Under the pieces are notes generated by a model. It was not told the origin of the DNA, did not search any database, and saw only the letters and a program-made list of their open reading frames with translations. Positions 38,156 to 47,282 of a stretch of 64,000 nucleotides of DNA are shown here, piece by piece. A program made the translations under genes and the position numbers. How positions within the stretch are numbered: the first letter of the stretch is position 1; each line of letters opens with the position of its first letter. Source of the stretch: Methanocaldococcus sp. FS406-22 (GTDB lineage Archaea > AGJL01 > Methanococci > Methanococcales > Methanocaldococcaceae); NCBI RefSeq assembly GCF_000025525.1, contig NC_013887.1:1064729-1128728 (forward strand), given 5' to 3'.

Positions 38156-38377
38156 CTAAAGCTTCTTATAAATGTCATATAACACAGCACAGAACAGCCA
38201 AACTGTTATTAATATTGCTACAATATCTCCTATAAATAGCACTATTCCGATATTTGGTGGGATTTCTCCAGATGCAGTATTTAGAACAACATATAGCATA
38301 AATAAAAACTCATATCCAACGAATACTGTTCCAGCGTTTGCTATTTTGTCAAATAAGAGTTTTCGTTTTTCATCCAT
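38156..38377 (-). CDS. Two-helix membrane protein
   Basis: About 73 aa with two hydrophobic helices around a loop. It is convergent with the 38-aa membrane peptide, 7 bp apart. ATG 38377 follows TTGGGA. The function is unknown. Confidence 0.65.
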   Translation of the reverse strand: MDEKRKLLFDKIANAGTVFVGYEFLFMLYVVLNTASGEIPPNIGIVLFIGDIVAILITVWLFCAVLYDIYKKL

Positions 38378-38822
38378 AATTCCCAACCTTTTGTCTTATA
38401 TTCTCAAATGTATTTAAATATACTATTCTAAGCTTTTTTATTTTTGTACTGGGGTTTTAACTGTTTTAAAATTGTTGAAGTTTTGTTTTGGTTTGTTGGT
38501 TTTGGCTTTTCTCTCTGCTTATTGGTTTTTCCGTAATAACATATAAATCTAACGGAACAATTTTCCCTTATATAATTTAAATAGGTGCGATAATTCTTTA
38601 AAATTGTATATAAATGCAGGAGTCTCTTTATTTAATTAAATAATGTAATATAGAAATATTTATATTAATTACAAACATGCCAATTCCTGATGTGCTGGCT
38701 ATATTTAGTTATTTTTATTTTGAGTTTGGATTTGTAGATTTGAATTAATGAATTTACAGAGGGAAAAATTTAAAGAAGAAAATAAGTAAATGATATTTTT
38801 ATAAAAGTGGGAGGTGCTGGCA
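38378..38822. other. Intergenic DNA with a repeat shared with 44.15 kb
   Basis: 445 bp with no supported gene. The stretch around 38714-38746 (beginning ttattttgagtttgga) recurs with few changes near 44147-44179. The rest is AT-rich and includes the promoter of the lipoprotein gene. Confidence 0.5.
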
Positions 38823-39560
38823 TTGAGAATTTTGGGGTTAGTAGCATTTATACTTTGCTTAGTTGTTAGTATAGTTGGATGTGTCTCAGAGCAATCTAAT
38901 TCAAAACAACAACCTGAATGGTATAAATATTACAATATGGGTGTTCAGAAATATAACAGCCAAGAATATGAATCAGCCATTGCATGTTTTAAAAAAGTAA
39001 TCTTAGATAATCCAAACTGTGATATGGCTTATTGGTATATTGGTAAATGTTATCTTGAGCTTAAAGATTACAATATGGCAAAAGAGTATTTTAAAAAAGC
39101 TACAGAAACCAGGCCAGAAGAAGGTTGGTATTGGTATTGGCTTGGAGTAGCAAACTATCTTACTGAGTCCCATAGCGGTGTTAATGAATGGGGTGTTAAA
39201 TATGTTAGACCAGAATCAAAAGAGACAGATAGGTATTTCAAAACAGCAGTTCAATTTAGCCCAAATGATTCAAAACTGATAAAGAGCATAGCAGAATTCT
39301 ATGAAGATACATGGAATGATGATAAAGCTATAGAATATTATGAGAAATATCTAAGCCTATGCCCAAATGATACAAAAGTAGCACAAAAAGTCATTAGTTA
39401 TTATTTTGACCACATGGATTATCAAAAAGCTTTGTATTATCTAGAACTTATTAATAAATACCATCCACATGAAGCTTATGAACAAAGTATTAGAAATCTT
39501 AAGCAGGGAAAACATATAATTGTATTTCCTGATGGTAGTTCAAGGGCTCACTATGATTAA
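38823..39560 (+). CDS. TPR-repeat lipoprotein
   Basis: About 245 aa. Signal peptide with lipobox-like VSIVGC, then repeated TPR helices (YYNMGVQKYNSQEYESAIACF, AYWYIGKCYLELKDYNMAKEYF, AIEYYEKYLSLCPND). It is an extracytoplasmic scaffold. A TTG start at 38823 is preferred because GGGAGG lies 8 bp upstream; GTG 38814 is the alternative. It is the only plus-strand exported protein of the element. Confidence 0.8.
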   Translation: MRILGLVAFILCLVVSIVGCVSEQSNSKQQPEWYKYYNMGVQKYNSQEYESAIACFKKVILDNPNCDMAYWYIGKCYLELKDYNMAKEYFKKATETRPEEGWYWYWLGVANYLTESHSGVNEWGVKYVRPESKETDRYFKTAVQFSPNDSKLIKSIAEFYEDTWNDDKAIEYYEKYLSLCPNDTKVAQKVISYYFDHMDYQKALYYLELINKYHPHEAYEQSIRNLKQGKHIIVFPDGSSRAHYD

Positions 39561-39600
39561 TTAATTAAAGAAACCTTATTATCTCTTTTAGAAACTCATA

Positions 39601-40065
39601 GTAACCACATGTCATTTGATGACAAAATCGATGACAACTAATTTATTCTATTTTTGTTTGAATCTTTTTTTATTTTGAAGATAATTAAAAAAATAACCAT
39701 ATAATCTCATTGTCATTGGGTTATCAACACATATTACAAATATTTTAAAATTTTCTCAATTTTAAACCTGTTTTGAAAATCAATGACACTAATGACACCC
39801 AACCCCGCCAAATTTTTTCATCGGCTAAAAAATTTTTATGTTAATTAGGGTTGTCATTAGTGTCATTGGAAAATCTAAAAGTCATTAGAATTGAGATTAT
39901 ATTAAGATACGCAATAATATTTCTTATCACCCCAATGACATTATATTATTTGTCTGTTTTATAATAAAATAAAAACAAATAAGTAAAATTCGGCCAAAAT
40001 CTGAAAAATCTCATCAATGACAAAACGATGACATAATGTCATTGGTGTCATTGAATTGTCATCGG
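39601..40065. repeat. Iteron-like TGTCATTG/CAATGACA array (candidate origin 2)
   Basis: About 15 copies of GTCAT or its complement. Two form a 17-bp perfect inverted repeat: CAATGACACTAATGACA from 39781 and its complement from 39852. Between these lies a second palindrome (AAATTTTTT...AAAAAATTT). Further paired copies lie at 39609-39635, 39932 and 40015-40060. It is next to the large helicase gene, as in many plasmid origins. Confidence 0.75.
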
Positions 40066-40111
40066 TAAAATAGTGATGCCTTCAATGTAAAAATAACAAA
40101 TTAGAAAAGAG

Positions 40112-42457
40112 TTATTCTAAAATTTTGTATGTTTGGAATCTTACTTCTTGTATATCTCCTAACTTTTTCAATTTGTCAATTATTTCTTCTAATTTTTCAT
40201 CACATAATCCTGCCTTTTCTTTTAATTCATCAAATCCAATCTCTCCACTTTCTTTTATAATATTTAAAACTTTTTCTTCTAAAGTTTTTCCACTTTCAGC
40301 AGTCATGTCATTAAGTTCTATAAAGAATGCTCTGCAAGTTATACCATGGATTGTCGTTCTTTTATATTCAAACTCAATGCCATTCTGCCTTAAATAGCTC
40401 TCAATATCTCTCTTATTATCTAAATCGGGTAGTTCTTTGATTTTATTTGTTAGGTTTTTAAACCCTCTAACTGAGAGTATTATATAATATTTATTGTCTT
40501 TTTGATATATTGAATATCCTTTAGATGCGAGTAGTGATTTTATCACATTTCTTTCAGTAACCATGTCTAACATGTCTGTATCACATTCTATCCCTAATGT
40601 TCTTGCTATATGTATTGCATCTTCAATTATTGCTCCTTTTATTAATTCTAATAAGCTTATGTCTCCAAATCCCAATACTTCTTTTTCACTTTCTTCAAAC
40701 CTTTTAATAAGGTTGTCATAATCTATATTTAATTCAATATTATATTTCTTACAAATTGTTTTCCAGAGTTCAAGACCTGTAAGCAGTAATTTATATTTTT
40801 CCCTCACGGTAAATTGTTTATAAATTTCCTTAATTTCTTTTTCAGAGAATGATATTATTTCATCAAGCAGTATTTTAATCAAATCATCCCTGTATATGTC
40901 CAACACTTCATAAGCTTCATTAATGTCTTTGTCTGTTATTTCATCAAGCTCTTTTATGACTTTTAAAAATATTGCCCTCCTTAGAAGCCCCTTTAAGTCT
41001 TCAAGCCCTTTTGTTTTGAATTTTGGCTGGGGATTTGATGTTGCTAAAAACATGACATTTGCAATATATTTTTTGTTATGGCTGATTCTGTGCAAGTATC
41101 CATAATTAGTAGCTGAATACTTTAAATCTTGGGTTAATTGTGCTGAATAATCAATTTTTTCATCAAAATAAACTAATCCACATCTAAACCCAGAAATTTT
41201 TTGCATTAATTGATGGCTTGTAGTTTGAGAACTTGAAGGATTTACATAGCTAAGCAACATAGCAATACTTGTCTTTCCTACGCCACTATCCCCCCAGATG
41301 AAGACGGGAGAAACAATTTTTGGTTTTATAATATGTATTAAATGACTTGCAATGAATGCTCCTATGATTGTTAAGTTATGTGTTTTATTAAACAATGCAA
41401 GATATTTTATTAAATCCTCTCTAATTAAATTATCAATGTTTTTTGATAATATTCTATCTAAATGTTCTAAATTTTCACAAAATACGGTATCAGGAGTTTT
41501 ATATCTTTTTGGGATAATTAAGCGTCCATTACGAGAAATTATGGCAAAACCTTCAGTTTTTATACAATCTTTAGCCTTTTGAGAGATTAAGTATTTTAAG
41601 ACATTTTTTAATTCCATATATAGTTCTTTGTATTTCTTACACAGGTTAATAACTGGAGAACTTAGTAATTGACCTATATCATTGATGTCTATGATTTCAA
41701 CATATTTTTCTTCACTACCTTGTAATTTCCATCCAGCTACATAAAATACTGTTTTGTCTTCTATTGGGTCATAAATCTTTTCACACTTGTCTAAATGGAA
41801 CACTGGAATATTTTCTTCAGCAGTTATAACTTGTCCATCTTTTTCTACGGTTTTTATTGCATGTAAATAAACAAGATTATTGTCATCAATTTTTAGATGA
41901 TAATTAATTGTCATTTTTGGAGTTTCAATCTCAATAAGTCTCCAAGTATTTACATCCCCATATAGATTGTCTCTAAACTTTATTACAATTGGAACATCTT
42001 CAAATTTACTTATTCCATGTAATTTTGTATCTTTCAGTAGTGATAATATTGAGTCTACAAAAAATTCTTCAAAACTTTTCTTAATAGTTTTTCCTTCTTT
42101 TCTGGCTTTTTCTATAGCTTGGTTGTAGTCCCACTCATGAACTTTTATTAGAGTTTCCAAATCTATTAAACCATACCATTTGGACTCTTCATCGAAATCA
42201 ATAAATACCTGATATTTGGTAAAGAAATGTTGTTCTATAATCTCTGGGAAATAGAAATCTAAACTTTGGTAATACTTTTTAATGTTATCTTCAGAAGCCA
42301 ATACTACTTTATAATGAAGTTTTAGAGTTCCCATAGAAGGAATAACTTCAACTAAATCTTTTATTGTCTCTGCATGTTTTTCTCTTAGTTCGTTAAAAAA
42401 TTTTTTAAATATTGGATTTTTCAGGAGCTCTCTAATATTGTGAATTACTTCTGACAT
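40112..42457 (-). CDS. Large SF3/AAA-type replicative helicase of the element
   Basis: 781 aa. The centre (about residues 390-560) has Walker A FIWGDSGVGKTSIAML, Walker B GLVYFDEKIDY, a sensor region VMFLATSNPQPKF and Arg-rich LLRRAIFLKV. The long N-terminal half has no known domain; a primase part is possible but no motif is seen. The C-terminus is a winged helix (LEEKVLNIIKESGEIGFDELKEKAGL). The second iteron array adjoins its 3' end. It most likely drives element replication. Confidence 0.8.
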   Translation of the reverse strand: MSEVIHNIRELLKNPIFKKFFNELREKHAETIKDLVEVIPSMGTLKLHYKVVLASEDNIKKYYQSLDFYFPEIIEQHFFTKYQVFIDFDEESKWYGLIDLETLIKVHEWDYNQAIEKARKEGKTIKKSFEEFFVDSILSLLKDTKLHGISKFEDVPIVIKFRDNLYGDVNTWRLIEIETPKMTINYHLKIDDNNLVYLHAIKTVEKDGQVITAEENIPVFHLDKCEKIYDPIEDKTVFYVAGWKLQGSEEKYVEIIDINDIGQLLSSPVINLCKKYKELYMELKNVLKYLISQKAKDCIKTEGFAIISRNGRLIIPKRYKTPDTVFCENLEHLDRILSKNIDNLIREDLIKYLALFNKTHNLTIIGAFIASHLIHIIKPKIVSPVFIWGDSGVGKTSIAMLLSYVNPSSSQTTSHQLMQKISGFRCGLVYFDEKIDYSAQLTQDLKYSATNYGYLHRISHNKKYIANVMFLATSNPQPKFKTKGLEDLKGLLRRAIFLKVIKELDEITDKDINEAYEVLDIYRDDLIKILLDEIISFSEKEIKEIYKQFTVREKYKLLLTGLELWKTICKKYNIELNIDYDNLIKRFEESEKEVLGFGDISLLELIKGAIIEDAIHIARTLGIECDTDMLDMVTERNVIKSLLASKGYSIYQKDNKYYIILSVRGFKNLTNKIKELPDLDNKRDIESYLRQNGIEFEYKRTTIHGITCRAFFIELNDMTAESGKTLEEKVLNIIKESGEIGFDELKEKAGLCDEKLEEIIDKLKKLGDIQEVRFQTYKILE

Positions 42458-42842
42458 AGGCTTTCTCCTCTTTAATTTTTTTAGCTACCTCAAGAACAAT
42501 TCTCATTTTTTGTTCCTCTGTGAGTTTTGAAACTTCTAAAAAGAAATCATATAGGTCTGATGTCATCATATTTGGCGTTTCAGAGTTTAGTATTAAGAAG
42601 GCGTTGTATGTGAGGTCGTTTAAATGGTCGAGAGTGTTTTCCAAGTAATTTTTATAAGCCTCAAATGGATCCTGATATTTGATAAAATAAATAACTGGAA
42701 TAGCTTTTGTAGGCATAGTTTTGTATTTTAATATATATTCGTATAAGAGTAATATTTCTCTATTCAAATTCTTTGTATTAATGGCAACGAAAGTTTTTAA
42801 TATGGCATATATCATAAAATATGTTAGCGGGTTGAATTGCAT
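42432..42842 (-). CDS. Element protein of unknown function
   Basis: 136 aa, helical, with a coupled 26-bp overlap to the helicase start. The N-terminus (LTYFMIYAILKTFVAI) is hydrophobic but short. Not recognised; perhaps a helicase loader or partner. Confidence 0.65.
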   Translation of the reverse strand: MQFNPLTYFMIYAILKTFVAINTKNLNREILLLYEYILKYKTMPTKAIPVIYFIKYQDPFEAYKNYLENTLDHLNDLTYNAFLILNSETPNMMTSDLYDFFLEVSKLTEEQKMRIVLEVAKKIKEEKAYVRSNSQY

Positions 42843-42953
42843 ATTGGCATCACCTCTAAATATGCAAAGGTTGGGTAATTTTCTTTTTTATTGAATAACT
42901 AAATCCATAGATTTAGATTAAACACTAAAAAGAACAAAATAAATTGGCGAAAT

Positions 42954-43334
42954 TTATCGCCTAATAACATTCAACTTTAACTCTTTCAAATACTGCCTTA
43001 CTTCATCCTCTAAACTGTTAAACAAATTATCAATAATCTTAATTAATAATCTACCAGCTGGATTTTGTGTATTAGTATCAATTTCACAAATACTTTCTCC
43101 ATTTTTTGATACAGTGTAGAATTCTTTATTTATTTTCCAAATTTCGTATAAATTACCATTATTCTGGATTTTAATAAACATTCCATCTTTATCAAATATA
43201 TCAAAATCTACAACGATACCTTTATTAATTTCCTCAACCAATTCTTTAACTGCCCCTAAGGATTCGATTGTCTGGACGTCTATAACTAATGAGAGAGCTA
43301 CTTTCTTTTGTGGTATGGTAACGCCTATTTGCAT
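42954..43334 (-). CDS. Element protein of unknown function
   Basis: 126 aa starting MQIGVTIPQKKVAL. Alpha/beta. ATG 43334 follows GGTGG; the longer frame from 43388 runs into the AbrB-like gene and is unlikely. It follows the AbrB-like gene, perhaps in one operon. Confidence 0.65.
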   Translation of the reverse strand: MQIGVTIPQKKVALSLVIDVQTIESLGAVKELVEEINKGIVVDFDIFDKDGMFIKIQNNGNLYEIWKINKEFYTVSKNGESICEIDTNTQNPAGRLLIKIIDNLFNSLEDEVRQYLKELKLNVIRR

Positions 43335-43347
43335 ATATATCCACCTT

Positions 43348-43536
43348 TTAATCTTTTTGAATCTCAAGAGTTTCTTTGTCATTATCAAGAACTGTAATTA
43401 AAAGTTTCTTTCCACAATATTCTGGTGGTAATGCTGGAGAAATCATTGTTGAATTGCCTACTGGCTTTGCTACAGCTACAAAAGTTAAATATGCGTTTCG
43501 TGGCTTTTTCCAGTGTTCTTTTTTTACTTTAATCAT
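43348..43536 (-). CDS. AbrB/DUF2080-like small DNA-binding protein (copy 2)
   Basis: 62 aa, same length as 31007-31195. It shares AVAKPVGNSTMISPALPPEYCGKKLLITVL. ATG 43536 (MIKVKKEHWKK) is the real start; the frame reaching 43890 is a longer artefact over the palindrome and the divergent gene. Confidence 0.78.
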   Translation of the reverse strand: MIKVKKEHWKKPRNAYLTFVAVAKPVGNSTMISPALPPEYCGKKLLITVLDNDKETLEIQKD

Positions 43537-43562
43537 AGTTCCACCGTTAGGTAATATTAGGT

Positions 43563-43610
43563 ATGTTCGAAATTTTACGAACATTACTATAATTAAGGAA
43601 CTATATAAAC
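43563..43610 (-). promoter_or_regulatory. Operator copy 3 with TATA box
   Basis: ATGTTCG (43563-43569) and CGAACAT (43578-43584), a perfect inverted repeat with 8-bp spacer, 27 bp before the AbrB-like start. The TATA box (GTTTATATAG on the minus strand) lies at 43601-43610. It matches operators 1 and 2 except for a shorter spacer. Confidence 0.75.
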
Positions 43611-43693
43611 TTTTCGGTAAAATTGTAATATTCATATTTATATGGTAAATTCTAAAAAATTGTAAAAAAACAAAAATGTTTGGAAGTGGTATA

Positions 43694-44041
43694 ATGTTAC
43701 TAAAACTGTTATCAAAAAAGAGGGTTAAAGAGATTTTAACATTACTCGATAAACACGGAGAAATGTATTTTGCACAGATTAATGAGCATATTCCTATCAG
43801 TAAAAGCACATTAAGTGCTATTTTAAGTGAGCTTGTTTTGGCTGGATTGCTTGAAAAGAGGGAAGGTAGTGATAAACAAAAATTACCCAAAACCTATTAT
43901 AAACTCACAGATTTTGGAAAAACTGCATTAATATTATATGAGATTGAAGAAAAGCTTGAAAAAATGAGAAAAATACCAGATGTTAAACTTGAGTATAAGA
44001 TAGTCTCTAAAATGAGTGAAAATTGTGAAGATTTTAAATAA
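43694..44041 (+). CDS. Winged-helix regulator (copy 2)
   Basis: About 115 aa. Paralogue of 31375-31704 (LLSKKRVKEILTLLDKHGEMYFAQI; LPKTYYKLTDFGK). Divergent from the second AbrB-like gene. It starts at ATG 43694 after GGAAGTGG. Likely binds the same palindrome. Confidence 0.85.
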   Translation: MLLKLLSKKRVKEILTLLDKHGEMYFAQINEHIPISKSTLSAILSELVLAGLLEKREGSDKQKLPKTYYKLTDFGKTALILYEIEEKLEKMRKIPDVKLEYKIVSKMSENCEDFK

Positions 44042-44398
44042 TAAAATAGATAAAAAGTAAAAATAATCACTATCTTTATGGAAAAGTTAAGAAAGGGAGA
44101 GTTTAGAGTAGTGTAAAGTCAGGTTGGGCGTTAGGTTTTTTATTTTTTATTTTGAGTTTGAATTTGTAGATTTGGATTTTAAATTATATGCAAGCTTGTA
44201 AGATTATTTTTGTTATCTCGTGGAAATTTTTTTATTTTTAATTTAAAGCTTTTTAAAAACTTATTTTTTGATTTTAAGAGATAAATCAGTTTAAAATATT
44301 CTGTATTAAATGTTTCGGTAATCGAAAACTATTTAACATATTATGTAATTATACATTACATAAATGTAATTCTGATACGATAACAGTATTACTTTTTA
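44042..44398. other. Intergenic DNA with a duplicated gene tail
   Basis: 44075-44116 repeats the last 42 bp of the gene ending at 37937 with one mismatch (encoding MEKLRKGEFRVV). The stretch near 44147-44179 matches 38714-38746. Palindrome TTTCG-gtaat-CGAAA lies near 44313. No gene is seen, so this is the scar of an earlier duplication. Confidence 0.6.
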
Positions 44399-45184
44399 AT
44401 GTTGAGTAGGATTAATTCGGCACTTGATAGATATAACAGTTTTTTACTACTGTTTGGTATATTAATAGGTATGTTTGTAAGCTTTATGATTTTATTGGTG
44501 AGGGGGATGATTGCCACAACAAATGAGGAAATTATACAAAGTAATATAGATGAATTCGGAAGACTTACATTATACCCATTAAGACCAATGATAGGAGCTG
44601 AAAATGAAATAATCAAAATGAGGAGAAAACAGTTTTTGAGATTATTGGAAAAAATAAAAAATTGGGATGATGAAAAAAAATTTAAGCTTTTAGATATATT
44701 AACTAACATAGTATCAGTTCCTTATTTTTCAATTGATGAGTATATGAAATGGGTAGACACGATAGAAAAAAAGATAAGTGAGTTAGATGAATATAAAGAA
44801 CTCAAAATGTTAAAAGATTTAGAAAAACTAATTGATTACAGACAATTAAAGAAAATTAGAGAGGAAGCTATGGAGAAACTTAAAAATGATTTAGAAAAAT
44901 TTATGAATAATATTTGCTTAAATATTGAAAAATTGGAAAATCAAGAAAAAATTGAGGAATTAGTTGTCTTAGGTTCAATGGTGCAACATCTAATTGACTT
45001 AATTGAGCAAAATTATGAAAAGAATATGGAAATAATAAGCATATTTGTCCTTAGAATTATCGCTTACTTGATGGGTAAAATAGATTTAGATTCTCTACAA
45101 CTTGATTTAATGAAACTAAGTCATGAAATCCCAAAAGTATATGTAGGTGATGATTATATCACCGAATGCTTTATCAAGCCATAA
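44399..45184 (+). CDS. Membrane-anchored coiled-coil protein
   Basis: 261 aa. One N-terminal hydrophobic helix (FLLLFGILIGMFVSFMILL), then long helical segments with many Glu and Lys. It overlaps the following PIN gene by about 35 bp. It may anchor or inhibit the PIN protein, but no family is recognised. Confidence 0.6.
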   Translation: MLSRINSALDRYNSFLLLFGILIGMFVSFMILLVRGMIATTNEEIIQSNIDEFGRLTLYPLRPMIGAENEIIKMRRKQFLRLLEKIKNWDDEKKFKLLDILTNIVSVPYFSIDEYMKWVDTIEKKISELDEYKELKMLKDLEKLIDYRQLKKIREEAMEKLKNDLEKFMNNICLNIEKLENQEKIEELVVLGSMVQHLIDLIEQNYEKNMEIISIFVLRIIAYLMGKIDLDSLQLDLMKLSHEIPKVYVGDDYITECFIKP

Positions 45185-45934
45185 TACTTTAAATTGCTCA
45201 GTTGATACGAATATTCTTATTGCAATATATAATGAAGAAGATAGATTGCATCAAGATGCTTTAAAATTAATAAATCATGTTAATAATAATCTATATATTG
45301 GATTTGCTGTGCTTGATGAGACTGTTATAACATTTGGAAGAAAGATACGAGAAATTATGGGAAAAATTATATCATTTTATAGCAAACTAAACTTAAAAAT
45401 TCCAAAAGAAAAAATCATTGATGAAGAAGAAAAATTACTATCGCAATTAAACTCTGAGAATCCGAGAAATGAGAATTTTCATAAATTCATCATTAAAAAG
45501 GCCAGAGAAATCAGAGGAAAATGTTCTTCCAATATGGAAATTATTCGTGAGTTACTTAGATTACACAAAGAACTTAATGATGCAAATCATATATTGTGTG
45601 TTATTACCAATAGAATTTTAAAAATAAACAATAACATTAATTTTTGCTTATATACTTTTGAATACATTAACAGTTATAAGGAAAAAATTAAAGAAATTCT
45701 TGATGTAATTGATGATATCAAGTTTAAAGATGATAATGATAAAAAATATTTGTAGAATTGGTTGTTTGCTACCCTACTCAATTTGAGTTACCATTGCTCT
45801 TTGTTACTGACGATAGAGAATTCATAAAAAAAGCACATAGAGCTATAGAGAAATTAAAATCGAAATATGGAAATGGATATTTTAATGATTTAAAACTTAA
45901 AAGATTACCTAATTTATTATCAGAACTAAATTAA
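45150..45934 (+). pseudogene. PIN-domain protein (copy 2), frameshifted
   Basis: The first part (CSVDTNILIAIYNEEDRLHQDA) is a PIN N-terminus. Reading ends at 45755 in one frame. One extra A in the A6 run at 45741-45746 restores KIFVELVVCYPTQFELPLLFV and then TDDREFIKKAHRA, the usual last PIN motif, with a stop at 45934. Either a disrupted toxin or a homopolymer base error. The start is uncertain (GTG 45147 or ATG 45150). Confidence 0.75.
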
Positions 45935-45972
45935 ATTTTGAAGTTTTATTATGTTTGGCTAATTTTTCATAG

Positions 45973-46554
45973 TCAAGCATCATCCCCCTCATCCTCCTCT
46001 TCATCTTCTATGTATATTATATTCTCATGTCTATATTCTATTATTTTTCTTAGAGCTTCATTGGCTTTCTCTATGTTATTGCTCTTTATATATGCTTCCA
46101 GTTCTGCGAATAGTGCTTTTGCATAATTATCATACCAGCCTTCTTCTATTGCTAATTCTTTAAATTTCCATATATCGTTCCACAACCTTTCATATAGAGT
46201 TTCATCTTTAATTTTAGCCAGTTCTTCTCCAACATTGTCCCAAATAGTGCTTTTTGGTATTCTTAAAATTTCTGAGATTTCAAGAATTGTTTTTCCATTT
46301 TTATATAGTTCTAAAATTTTCTTCTTTAGGTCATCATTTACTTTCTTTGGTCTTCCTCTTCTGTCTCTAATTTCAATATCTATTCCACAAATGAGTAATC
46401 TTTTAATCCCATTGGGATTTTTCTTTAACATTAGTTCATAGTGGGATTTTGGAATTACAACTTTCTTTATTTTTGGATTTTTAATAATTTCATCAATTAT
46501 TTTATTGTTAATGTATTTGGGGCTGTAGTAAATTTCGTCGGGATTATAAATCAT
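45973..46554 (-). CDS. HTH DNA-binding protein next to recombinase 2
   Basis: About 193 aa. A Hin-like helix-turn-helix follows an RDRRGRPKKV linker (LYKNGKTILEISEILRIPKSTIWDNV, about residues 85-110). The C-terminus is acidic (DEEEDEGDD). ATG 46554 overlaps the recombinase stop, so the two are coupled. Confidence 0.75.
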   Translation of the reverse strand: MIYNPDEIYYSPKYINNKIIDEIIKNPKIKKVVIPKSHYELMLKKNPNGIKRLLICGIDIEIRDRRGRPKKVNDDLKKKILELYKNGKTILEISEILRIPKSTIWDNVGEELAKIKDETLYERLWNDIWKFKELAIEEGWYDNYAKALFAELEAYIKSNNIEKANEALRKIIEYRHENIIYIEDEEEDEGDDA

Positions 46555-47101
46555 AATAATCCCCAATTTTTCTCAGTTCTGCTTTTAGGTCTTCAACTGT
46601 GATGTTTAAGTATTTCATTGTTGTGTTTATGGATTTATGCCTTAGATACTTACTGACCTTTTCTAATGGGACTCCATCATTAAGTAGATGTAATGCTCTG
46701 GTCCTTCTAAATGTGTGGGTTGATAGTTCTTTGTTAATTCCTGCCTTTTTTGTATAGTATTTTACGAGTTCCCATGCATATTTTCTATTTTTGAAATTAA
46801 ATAGTCTATCATCATCTTTCAATCTTTTTTCTCTAATGTGTTGTCTAATGTCTTCAATTAGCCATGTTGGGATTACACACACTTGAAATGATTCCGTTTT
46901 GGTGTCCCAGAGTTTGGCTACTTGTTCATCCAAGTTTATGTCTTTAACTCTTAGGTTTAGAAGTTCTGAGACTCTTAGTGCCATCCCGTATAGCATTTTA
47001 AAGAATAGTTTGTGTTCTGGGTTTTCTATGGTGTTGATGAATTTTTTTAGTTCTTCTTTGGTTAGCCAGTCTTTGCAGTAGTGTCTTTTTTGTTTTGTCA
47101 T
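46544..47101 (-). CDS. Second tyrosine recombinase, catalytic domain only
   Basis: 185 aa. Catalytic Arg in MALRVSELLNL, a Lys in DTKTESF, HTFRRTRAL and the Tyr in RHKSINTTMKYLN. It lacks the usual N-terminal core-binding domain. It may resolve dimers or invert DNA. No second att repeat is seen near it. Confidence 0.85.
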   Translation of the reverse strand: MTKQKRHYCKDWLTKEELKKFINTIENPEHKLFFKMLYGMALRVSELLNLRVKDINLDEQVAKLWDTKTESFQVCVIPTWLIEDIRQHIREKRLKDDDRLFNFKNRKYAWELVKYYTKKAGINKELSTHTFRRTRALHLLNDGVPLEKVSKYLRHKSINTTMKYLNITVEDLKAELRKIGDYYDL

Positions 47102-47282
47102 GTGAGCCACCATAATGCAAGATTTATTCCGAAAATTTTAACCTGACAAAAGAGACAAAATGTCAGTGTCTAAAAAACACTAACTCAAAGTAACCTTATG
47201 GGGATATGATTACCTTGCAGAGATGGTAAAAAAATAGAGAATTAAAATCACATTAAAAACAGTAATAGCAATTATTATATAA

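Noticed and set aside
43537-43890. N-terminal extension of the second DUF2080-like gene
   Set aside because: It would read through the operator and the divergent winged-helix gene; ATG 43536 gives the same length as the paralogue.
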